This document shows positions 55,641 through 64,000 of a stretch of DNA of 64,000 nt, piece by piece. Location: NCBI RefSeq assembly GCF_023159225.1, contig NC_063161.1, forward strand, positions 1,514,495 through 1,578,494, given 5' to 3'. A model generated the notes under the pieces. It was given only the letters and a program-made list of their open reading frames with translations, ran no database searches and was not told where the DNA came from. Origin of the DNA: Perognathus longimembris pacificus. Taxonomy: Eukaryota > Chordata > Mammalia > Rodentia > Heteromyidae. The translations under genes were made by a program, and so were the position numbers. The first letter of the stretch is position 1. Each line of letters opens with the position of its first letter.

Positions 55641-58440
55641 CTCCCGGTCCAGTGCTCCGCCCCACGGTAAGTGGGCAACAGGCAGGCCGCCCCCGGGCAA
55701 CTCCCAGAGGCCCTCTGGATGGCTGCCCCGGCCCACGGCTTCTGGAAGCTCCTAGAAGAGTGCCCTCGCTGTGTTGGCTCGGGGAGTGAGCGGGTCGGTG
55801 CCTCCGCCCCCCCCGCCCCCCGTTCGGCGCGCGTGGAAGGGCACGCGAAGGGCCGCGGGGGCGCGGCGCGGCTCAGCCCCTCTCCGCTCGACGGAACGTC
55901 TCCGGCACGCGCGGTGTGAGCTCGCTGCACTTCCGGTACTTGCCGGGGATTCCTTCGGGAAGCGCAGACTCCGCTCCCGAGGGCCCTCCCTCGCCGGGGG
56001 CCTCTGGGATCCAGTGGGGATGGGGTAGGGCGCCACGCTGTCCCCGCTAGCCCAGGTGCCTCCTTCCTTCTGCAGCAGCGCTCCGCCGGCTCCCGCTCCA
56101 AAGCCGCCCTCTTGGGAACCCTGGGGTCGCTAACGTCCCGGAGACTCCTCTGCAGCCCAGGCCCACGGAGGAGGGGCAGAAACGGCAAAGCCAGCAGGGG
56201 CTGCACCTGCCACGCGCCGACCCCCCCCCCCCCCCCCCGCCACCCACGAAGGAGACTAATTCCCGCCCCGCGGCACCGGAGGAGGAGTAAACGAGATGAC
56301 ACGAGGAGCCGCAGGAAACAAATGTGGCTATTATTCCCGAGGAACTCCAGAACCCTGGGCCCAGAAGGGGGAGTGACGCATACTTGGGGTTCAGCCCAGT
56401 CCTTGACAGAGAAGACGGACAGCGCCACGGCGCGGGGCCGGCAGGGCGGAGGGGGACGGGGGCCCGGGCGGGGGAGGGGGCCCGGCTCTGCGGGAGGGTC
56501 CCCGAGGGTGGAGGGAGAACTGGTGGGCACCCCGATGGGCGGCCTCCCGCTACGTGCGGCCCCGAGAAGGCGTGGCCAGGAGGCGTGGCCAGGCCCCGCG
56601 TCCGGGCCTGCGGTGACCAGGACGCCCTGGGGCCCCAGACGCACCCACCTGGGCCTGGGCCAGCACCGGAGGTCTGCCGGTCCCCACACGGTAAGCGCTC
56701 TGCACTCGCGGTAAGTTTCTGCAGCCCGCCGCGGCACACTTGCGCGGCACGCGGGCGTGGGGAAGAAGCCGCCGGCCGTGGAGACAAGGCCCCGGGTTCC
56801 CAGGTGGGCGGGGTGGCCATTGTGGCAGAGGAGGGGGAGCTGTTCGGGCCCGGGAGGAGTCACGGGCTCGGGACAGGCGTGAGGGAGGGCAGGCTGGCGC
56901 GGTGCTCCCCCGAGGCCCCGGCTCCTCCGCCTAGCAGGTGCTTCTTCATTCCCACGGGACAGGGCGCCTCTGGCCTGAGCCTCTTTTTCTGTACTTGCCC
57001 TTCCCCTCGCTCTCCCTTGCCCCCACCCCATTCCAGGATGGCCTCTCCTGGGACAGGACGACCCGGGCCACCAGGAGAACAAGGGCCAGGGGTCAGGGAC
57101 CAGGGCCAGGATCTGCCCTAGGAGCTGCCTGGGACTCCGAGTCCCGCAGCGGGGCCTCTCCATAGCCACGTGGAGTTGGTCAGGTCGGCCTCACAGGAAG
57201 GACTGCCCCACCGTCCCTGCGGAAACGAGGGAGGGCGAGGGCGGCCCAGCCCGCCAGGACCCGCGTCCGCACGGGCTGGGGCAGTTCTGGGAGAAGCAGG
57301 CTCTGCAGGAGTGCAGCTTCCCAAGGGACGGTCAGCCGAGGAGGACAAGACTGCGCCGCGTGTCACCTTCCAGGCACGCAGGCAATCCGGGGGTGGCCTC
57401 CTAGCCCGCACCGGACCCCCAAACCCTCCCTGACCAGGGCGATGGAGCCGGTGGGTGGCATGTCCCTACAGCCCACACTGGGTCCTTGTAGACCAAACGC
57501 CTGCTCACCCACGCTTGGGGTAGGGCTGTTTGTTACACAGCAGGACCTAGCTCACTCCTGGGGATGGGGACCTGCCTTTCCACTCGGCACCCCGCTGCCC
57601 GGCTCCTCTGTGCCAAGAGGAGGGCAGGGCCCGCCCCGGCTCCGCCCCCGCTGCCCATCCAGATCAGGCTCTGACGGCAGAGCCCCACTCACCGGGTCTT
57701 CCTTCGTGGAAGGGACCGCCACGTCCTGCGGCCCAGGATGGCCCTCGCTGCTGCGGACACCGCCGAGGCCTCACCTGAGAGGGGGCAGCTGGCCGGGGCC
57801 CCCGGAGCGGCTGCGGGCGTCCTGGAGCTGCCGCCCGGGCCGGGACAAGCTGGCTTCCGGCAAGCCGTCTTGTCCACCGGCCTCAGTGGCTGCAAAGACC
57901 AGCGAGGCGCCTTGGCGAGAAAGCACACGCCGTGCGCTGGCCCTGGGCCGCCGCTGGCCACGGCCGGCGGTCACGAAGCCGGGAGAGGGCTAGCCGCGGC
58001 TCCAGGCACCACGCGGGGTCTCCACTCCAGAGACGGCTCTTGGGAGGCCTGAGCGGGCTTCTGTGCCCCGGTCTCCTGGGCGGCTCCGTGCTGGGGTGGG
58101 TGGGGCCGGCTCCCAGGCAGCGCCCGGGGGTCAGGCGGGCTCCCGCCGGCTGCCCGGCCTTCTCCGACGGGGAGGAAGGCAACGGCCGTCGCGTGGCTTC
58201 CTCGCGGGGAGGGGCGTTGCCCCCGAGGGTGCTGAGCGAGCACACTGGAGCCCAGGACCGGCAGGAACGGGAACGCGTAGAGGCTCCCTTGGCGACCGCT
58301 GCAGGGAGAAGCGGGGGGGCCCCGGCGCCCGGGCCCGTCTGTACCGCCAGGGGCTGCTCTCGCCCAGGGTGCCCGCGTCCTCCGCCTGTCCCCGCCAGCA
58401 CGCCAACGACCGCCCCCCTCCCAGGACACCGCGGCAACAA
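55641..58440. other. CpG-island-like unique sequence
   Basis: Dense CpG, with C-run 56220-56239. An AT-richer patch at 56280-56400 (ACAAATGTGGCTATTATTCC) may be a small conserved block. Long frames occur on both strands in overlap. No exon or promoter can be defined. Confidence 0.4.
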
Positions 58441-58530
58441 GAGCCATGGGTAGCAAAGGATTCTCTCTTTATTTTCATAATTTAGCTGAATTCAACACAA
58501 AATCGAATACTGTAAAACAAGGAAAAATAG
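58441..58530. promoter_or_regulatory. AT-rich island 1 in CpG-rich DNA
   Basis: Sharp AT-rich island (TTCATAATTTAGCTGAATTC, AATCGAATACTGTAAAAC) inside CpG-dense DNA. The minus strand carries AATAAA at about 58468, so the 3' end of a minus-strand transcript is an alternative to an enhancer. Confidence 0.35.
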
Positions 58531-58729
58531 GCTGCAACATCCCAAGCCTCCCGCCTCCGCCTTCAAAGGCGTCCACACTCGCTTCCAGAAGAAACAAGCG
58601 AAGAGACAAGGTGCTGGGGAGCCCGGCAGGCCGGCCGCCCGAGGACAGAGCCCTTCCAGGCTCCACCGCCTCTGGGACGAGAAGCCCCCGCGGCAGCCTC
58701 TTCCTCCCGTCCAGGCCGCAGACACCTCG
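58531..58729. other. GC-rich unique spacer
   Basis: Nothing recognised. Confidence 0.4.
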
Positions 58730-58960
58730 GATGAGTTGTGACCGAAGGGAAATTAAATACGGTGGCTACCGGATGGGGCCTCACGCGCACGGGTCTCCTG
58801 TCCTATCGTTAGTCTGTGGTTGCTGGCACGGCAGCTATATACTGGAGTTATATATATATATGTATGTATATCTATGTATATATTTACTTTTTGTTTTTAG
58901 TAGCATAGAACTAGCATAATACTCGTGTTAATTGGACTCGTGGGTTGAATGCTTCGGCGG
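58730..58960. promoter_or_regulatory. AT-rich island 2 with embedded TA/TG microsatellite
   Basis: GGAAATTAAATACGGTGGC at about 58750, an ATATATATATGTATGT microsatellite at 58850-58885, then AGCATAGAACTAGCATAATA and GTGTTAATTGG. It resembles the neighbouring islands in composition. Confidence 0.35.
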
Positions 58961-59425
58961 GAACTCAGGAGGATGAGGGGCGGGGCGTGCGGTGGGGGTG
59001 CCGTACCCCACCCCGGGCCCCTGGTGCAGGGGAGCCTGCCGGCCGCCTCCCGCTTCCTTTCCCGCCTGCGGCGGCCCGGGGGGCTCCTGAGGACGGGGGA
59101 CCCTCCGCACGGCCGCACGTGGGCCTCGAGGTGTACGGAGGGCGGCCGGGCCGGGAGAGGAGGCGCGGAACCCACCGAGGAGGCGTCGTGAGAGCACTGC
59201 GCACGTCGTGGTCACCGAGACGCAGACCGGAGGGCGGAAACGAGCCGCCAGACCCCACCAAAGCGGAGAGGAACGCGGCGTCCGGCCGCCTCCCGGGACC
59301 CGGGCGGGACAGCCGCCCCGCCCCGCCCCGGCCCGGCCCCCCGAGGTGCCCCGCGGACACCCCGGAGGCTCCGGGGACACGGGGGCGGGGGGGCGGCCCC
59401 ACTGCCGGGGCAAGCCCGGGCTGCC
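58961..59425. other. CpG-rich unique sequence
   Basis: Nothing recognised. Short GGGGCGGGG-type GC boxes. Confidence 0.4.
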
Positions 59426-59705
59426 ACGTTAATTGTCAAATAGGATTTTCTACAAATATACAACATATAAAAACTGTTAAATATATAACTTTAGGCTTTG
59501 CAAAATACATTTAATGATCTCTTTCAAACAGTGTTACTTCAGTTTTCTTTAATTTGCTTTCTGGAGCTAAATGGTGGATCGGATGACAGTCAGGGGAAAC
59601 CCAACATGCTCTTGGCGAGGACTGGATTATCCAACTATCAAAAACGGAGCTGCGGGGGAGGCGCGTCTAACTGGTTAAAACAGAAAGTGATTTAGTATGA
59701 GAAAG
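59426..59705. promoter_or_regulatory. Strong candidate conserved noncoding element (AT-rich island 3)
   Basis: 280 bp, AT-rich, no transposon similarity: ACGTTAATTGTCAAATAGG, TACATTTAATGATCTC, TTCTTTAATTTGC, ACTGGATTATCCAACTATCA (GGATTA/TAATCC core) and TAACTGGTTAAAACAG. It is abruptly bounded by CpG-dense DNA on both sides. An enhancer is favoured; a 3' UTR of an unseen minus-strand gene is the alternative. Confidence 0.45.
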
Positions 59706-59767
59706 TCGGTCTACGCGTGCGCGGAGGAGCCGAGGGTCCGCGGGCGTCCGGGGCGCCGGCGCGGGCC

Positions 59768-59818
59768 ACGCCAGGCCGGGTCCACGCCAGGCCGGGTCCA
59801 CGCCAGGCCGGGTCCCGC
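59768..59818. repeat. 17-bp tandem repeat, three copies
   Basis: CCACGCCAGGCCGGGTC unit repeated three times with no change. Confidence 0.9.
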
Positions 59819-59990
59819 GGGCGCCGCGGCGTCTGTCCGGCCTGTGTCATCCTCCCGGCGCGCGCCGCGGTGGGGGGGGGGGCGGGGCCTCCACGCCACG
59901 CCGCCACGGCCGTCACCCGCGGGTCAGCGCCGCCGCCATGCCCTCCCCCGCCCCACAGTGACCCCGGGACCCGGACGGGAAGGGCGTCCA
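59819..59990. other. CpG-rich spacer
   Basis: Nothing recognised. G-run at 59872-59882. Confidence 0.4.
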
Positions 59991-60062
59991 CGTTAAAATA
60001 GATTCTGCTCTTTGGTCTATTGAGTATGCTGAGAGTTAAGAAAATAAAAGCAATTCGGACAG
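59991..60062. promoter_or_regulatory. AT-rich island 4 (short)
   Basis: Contains GTTAAAATAGATTCTGC, TCTATTGAGTATGC and AAGAAAATAAAAGC. Short and uncertain, grouped with islands 1-3. Confidence 0.3.
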
Positions 60063-60535
60063 TCCGGGTGCGGGGAGAGGCTTCTCGGCCCGGGCGGGGG
60101 CTGGCTCCACCCGCCCGCCGGCCGGGGCGCGGCCTCCGGGCCTCCTGCTCCACGAGGGCCTGGCCGCTGGGCGCCGGCGGGCACGGCCGGGCTCCACGGG
60201 CCGTGTATTGCTGACGCCCGGCGCCGCCCCCCCACCTGTGTGTTCGAGTCCCGGCCTCCGGGGATCCGCAGACGGGAGTTCAGGATGCGGAGGGTGGAGG
60301 CGGGCTGTCCCAGACCGGCCACGGGGAGACGGCAGGCAGACCGTGGAGAACGGGCGGAGTCCGTGGAGGATGGAGGACCGTGGCTGAGGCGGACTCTCCA
60401 GGGAGCTGAGCCCACGCCTGCGAGCCCCGCGGGGCTGCGTTCGTCAGGATACCTGAGGGACAAGACGAAGGAGCTGCCGTTAGCCGCCTGAGGGCCACAC
60501 AGGGCTGCTGCTGGCCCTGGACAAGCCACTGCGCG
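60063..60535. other. CpG-rich unique sequence
   Basis: Nothing recognised. Confidence 0.4.
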
Positions 60536-60757
60536 CACGCGCACACACAGACACACACACACACACACACGCGCATGCACACACACACGCACACACACAC
60601 ACACACACGCACACACACAGACACACACGCACACACACGCACACACACAGACACACGCGCACACACACACGCACACGCACACACACAGACACACACGCAC
60701 ACACACAGACACACACGCACACACGCGCACGCACATACACACACACACACACACAGA
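60536..60757. repeat. (CA)n-rich interrupted microsatellite
   Basis: About 220 bp of ACACAC with regular CG and AG interruptions (ACACACGCACACACACAGAC-type subunits), i.e. a microsatellite turning into a short-unit minisatellite. Alternating purine-pyrimidine sequence with CG steps favours Z-DNA. Confidence 0.95.
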
Positions 60758-61203
60758 CCCTCTCCAAAGGGGGAGAAAACAAGATGCTGGACGCCAACGC
60801 CGTGGCCAGACAGGGAGCGGCCCCCAGTGCCCATCCACCCTGTGTCCTGGAGGAAATCGCCCAGCGCATGGGGCCCGGCAGTCCCCCCACCCCGTGGACC
60901 GCAGCACTGCTGGCCTCCCGGGCTGTGGGACGCCAGATTCCAGGACGTTTGATGTCTGTAGGGCGGAGCCACAGGACCATACTGCCCGGTGTCCTCCGCG
61001 GGCCGCGCCGCAGGGAGGAGGGCAGCCCGTCCACCCGTAGGTCTGGGGAGCACACCTGGCGGCCAGGCGAGATTCTTAACCAGCCTGGATAGAAAACGTC
61101 TGGGAGAATCCCACCTCGGGGCCGACTGCGAACCAGCTCTGCTCACGATGCCCTCACGGTGCGGTGTGGCGGCGCCTGCCCCGCTTTGCTTTCTCTACGC
61201 CGT
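60758..61203. other. GC-rich unique sequence
   Basis: Nothing recognised. Confidence 0.4.
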
Positions 61204-61295
61204 CCGGGGGGCCTGGGCCACCACCAGAGACCCACCTCGGGGCCTGGGCCGCCACCAGAGACCCACCTCGGGGCCTGGGCCGCCACCCCAGCCTG
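61204..61295. repeat. 31-bp tandem repeat, three copies
   Basis: GGCCTGGGCC(A/G)CCACC... units starting at 61211, 61242 and 61273. The third copy is partial. Confidence 0.88.
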
Positions 61296-61722
61296 TGGGC
61301 GAAGCGTACTCTGCGTGGGACCCCTGGGGGGACCATCCCCCTTCCCTCTTCGCCTAGGGCGCTGAGCAGGTCCAAGAAGGGGCGGGGGCCCCCCACTGAC
61401 CCAGACCCCTGGCGAAGTGGGGTCCTCCCAGATCTCTGGGGAAGGTTGGTCCCCCGGGCTCTTCCTAAGGGCCGTCGGACCCCTCGGGGCTCGCGGAGCC
61501 TCGTGCAGACAGGGCACAGAGTCTCCGGAAGTCTCCCCCCCCCCCCCCCCCGTGGGCCTGGCTGAGGAGAGGGCGGGGCAGAGGAGTCAGCGGGGCCGCA
61601 GGGCCACGCACTGCGGGGACATGGGCTCCTCCATGCCCCGTCCTCTCCGGCAGAACCCTCTGGAAGGTGACTTGCTAGGGATGTGAGTGGACGGGATGGG
61701 GGTTGTCTGGAAGCTTCCGCAA
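61296..61722. other. GC-rich unique sequence
   Basis: C-run at 61537-61550. Nothing recognised. Confidence 0.4.
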
Positions 61723-61912
61723 AGCAGACACCGAGACCATCTATGTCTGTTACTTGTAAGCATCTGTTTGCAAGGGAAACATATTGGTTTAATTATCAAG
61801 GATTCGCCCTGTTCTCTAAATCCGATCTGGGGGGCTGTTCCCCCATAGCCGTTCAGAAGCCACTGTCTCTGTACTTTCTAGAAAAGAATAACGAGGCGAC
61901 TCTCAGAAGCCC
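61723..61912. promoter_or_regulatory. Candidate conserved noncoding element
   Basis: Contains TATGTCTGTTACTTGTAAGC, CTGTTTGCAAGGGAAAC and ATTGGTTTAATTATCAAGGA, then TCTAAATCCGATC and TCTAGAAAAGAATAACG. Non-repetitive, AT-richer than the flanks. Confidence 0.42.
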
Positions 61913-63640
61913 TCCATCTGTGCGGCGCCCGCCCTTCCCCCACGCTGGTTCCCACCCTCCCCACGGTCACCGGGGGAACTCCCCAGCGAAGAACCGTCCG
62001 GGCTCCCTAGCCCAGTCGGTCTGCTGCCCTCGGCCGCGGGGGAGGGGGGCCCTTCCCCCAGCCCACCGCTCTCCACTCCTGTGGCCTGGCGGGGGGGTCA
62101 TCCTTCTTCCCAGAAGCCCACGGGATCTCCAACCTGCCGCAGATGCCCCATCGCCACGGCGGGCCTCGCTGGTCTGTGGGACCGTCCCCGAGTCGGGCCG
62201 TGCGAGCCAGGGGCTCCGAGACCGGCCCCCCACCTCCCTGCCCCGGCTCTCCGGCTCTGTCTCCCGAGGCTGACAGCTCCACTGTCCGCAGCAGGAGGCC
62301 GGGGACAGGTGGGCTGCCCCGGAAGCATCGGGGAACGAGGGCCGCCTCCCTCCCAGTGGGCAAGGCGGTCAGCAGCCCCAGACCACAGAGCAACCCCGGG
62401 CCTGGGCCCCCGACCTGCCCGACAACGTCAGGCCCCCCCAAACGAGATGAACCAAACTGGGATGCGATCACCCAGGCAAGATGGGGCGCACCGGGCCACA
62501 GCCACCTGCGGCGGCTCCGGAACATTCTCAGGAAGGCCCTGGTGTGGCTGACAGAGCTGCCCACGAGTCGTCCACCCACCCGCTCACCCTTCCGATGTTC
62601 ACCGACCTTTACGCACAGAACTCCCCGCTGGGGGAGGGCACGGGAGAGCCTTGGCGGACGCTCGCCTCCGGGCAGAGGAGCCCGGTGTCCCTGCTGCTCT
62701 GACCTGACCTTCCACTGCCGTTCTCTCCCGGGCGCTCCCGGGCGCTGCCGGCCCACGTGAGACGCGTGGCCATGCGCCTTCCTGACCGCCCCCGCCCCCG
62801 CCCCCGGGAAGAACGGGCGGAGGCCCTCCCCCAATTCCACAGCCAAGCTCCCCGGTGGGACACCAGTGGTGCCAGCTCCGGGGGGTCCCTCCGCTCCCGA
62901 GGCCACACTGCGGTTTGGCCCTACACCCACCCCTTCCCTTCCTGACCGCCCCCGCCCCCACCCCCAGTTTTCCCTTGGGGACGCGCAGGGCACTGGGTCC
63001 GGTGTCACGCGCCATATCCACTGCCTTCTCTCCCCCGGTTCCATTTCTCGGCTGCTTTCTGTGAATGATCTCTGGGCTTAGGACGGCGCCCAGCACGGTT
63101 CCACCTGCCTGCAGCGAGCCTCCCGCCCGGAGGCCCTGGGGAGCCTGGCGCTTGCCCCGCGTTCCTCCCAGCCTCCTGTCCCGCCGGCCGCTCCGGCTCC
63201 GGCTCCGACCCCGGCGTGTCTGTCTCGGCCTCGCGGGGCTGTGGGGCTCAGCAGCAGCCCTTCCCAAGGCCACCCGGCTGTCCTCGGGCGTCAGGATGCC
63301 CCCCTCGCCTGGGCTCTGCTCGTTTCTCTGCTCTGCTCCGCTCCGAGTTTCAATTTTGAGGCCTTTGAATGACGTGGAAGCCAGCCCACCCAGCACCCAG
63401 GAAAGTCCCCTTCTCGGGGTTCTTGAGGGGCTTGGAGGCAAGAGTCATGTGCTTCAGCCACCAGGACGGGACGGAGGGAGGGAGGCAGGAGGGGCAGGAA
63501 CGGCTGGGCACGCAGGGTCAGGGAGCGGACGCCCCAGGGCCCTGACCCAGCCTTCCGTCATTCTGACACTACCCACGGGAGACCGTCCTGCAGGTCCCTC
63601 CCCCCCTGGGGCCGGGCAACCTCTCCCCTCTGCCCACCGG
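61913..63640. other. GC/CpG-rich unique sequence
   Basis: Overlapping frames up to 345 codons (62007-63044 minus) without protein features. Two similar CTTCCTGACCGCCCCCGCCC stretches occur at about 62780 and 62938. No gene recognised. Confidence 0.42.
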
Positions 63641-64000
63641 GAGGGCCTGGTCCCATTTCAACCATTTGCCACTTATGTATTTAAAAGGATTCCAAGAACA
63701 ATTGCTTTAAGGAACATTCAGACGAATGCAGCACAATTACAGCAAATAGCCACCGCGTGTAATGTCTCCTATTATTAAAATAAAATAAAAAAAAGTGGCG
63801 GCAGAACTAATGTGGGCCCGGTCAAACCCATCTTAGTTTCTGGACTCAATTCTGCAGGGAAAATGAAGAATGTCATGGCGCACAACACGCGCCGATGTGG
63901 CCCCGCCATACACGTTTTTGTTTACACGCGGAGTCTATTAAAACGTCCGGCTATTACGGCGGTGATGAATAGCGCGATTCAAAGGAGCGCGGGATGGATG
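63641..64000. promoter_or_regulatory. Strong candidate conserved noncoding element, running off the window end
   Basis: AT-rich but CpG-containing unique sequence: TTATGTATTTAAAAGG, AGAACAATTGC (SOX-like), GCACAATTACAGC, GTAATGTCTCC, TATTATTAAAATAAAATAAA, TTTTTGTTTACACG (FOX-like TGTTTAC at about 63917) and CTATTAAAACGTCCGGCTAT. Retained CpGs in AT-rich DNA suggest an unmethylated regulatory element. The right boundary lies beyond the window. Confidence 0.45.

Noticed and set aside
55367..57169. 600-codon minus-strand open frame
   Set aside because: Runs through the 30-bp CpG-rich minisatellite (period a multiple of three) and CpG-rich DNA. Open frames exist on the opposite strand over the same bases and no domain is visible.

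Overview
This window looks like a rodent nuclear genome, most likely a geomyoid (kangaroo rat, pocket mouse or pocket gopher). The basis is several dimeric SINEs with an ID-like (tRNA-Ala-derived) left monomer and a right monomer matching the general description of IDL-Geo, a family reported as restricted to Geomyoidea. B1-ID composite SINEs and many L1 fragments are also present. I could not run an alignment, so the order-level call is firm and the family-level call is moderate.

I find no protein-coding gene, no functional tRNA or rRNA gene and no CRISPR array that I can defend. The long open frames lie in stop-poor GC-rich sequence or in tandem repeats, often on both strands at once. The window reads as a gene desert or a very large intron/intergenic interval.

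Layout. (1) 1-2.8 kb: AT-rich, with an antisense L1 ORF2 remnant, an LTR-like stretch and an old L1 3' end. (2) 2.8-15.9 kb: GC-rich unique DNA with simple repeats, one L1 fragment and AT-richer islands that look like conserved noncoding elements (4.5, 9.9, 11.7, 13.2 and 15.1 kb). (3) 15.9-17.1 kb: a 1.2 kb CCACAGACCACC-type minisatellite. (4) 17.4-21.4 kb: nested L1 and SINE block, including a 2.7 kb 3' part of an L1 with a recognisable but broken reverse-transcriptase frame. (5) 21.4-42.7 kb: GC-rich and CpG-rich unique DNA with six substantial minisatellites, scattered enhancer-like islands and a few SINE/L1 pieces. (6) 42.7-53.5 kb: AT-rich L1 graveyard with younger SINE and L1 insertions that still carry target-site duplications. 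(7) 53.5-64 kb: extremely CpG-rich DNA with two adjacent minisatellites, CA repeats and AT-rich islands, the last running off the window end.

The most interesting single object is the minisatellite at 54607-54958: 32 indel-free 11-bp units, 21 of which carry AGGTCA. The 11-bp period places neighbouring AGGTCA half-sites exactly 5 bp apart in the same orientation, the DR5 arrangement known for RAR/RXR retinoic-acid response elements. Second are the enhancer-like islands, for example a duplicated TAATCC/ACATTGT module at 26.1 kb, a POU plus homeodomain cluster at 13.3 kb, and islands at 32.1, 59.5 and 63.8 kb. Taken together this suggests the regulatory desert of a developmental gene in a GC-rich, minisatellite-dense (possibly subtelomere-like) region. 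That is inference; the target gene cannot be named from this sequence.
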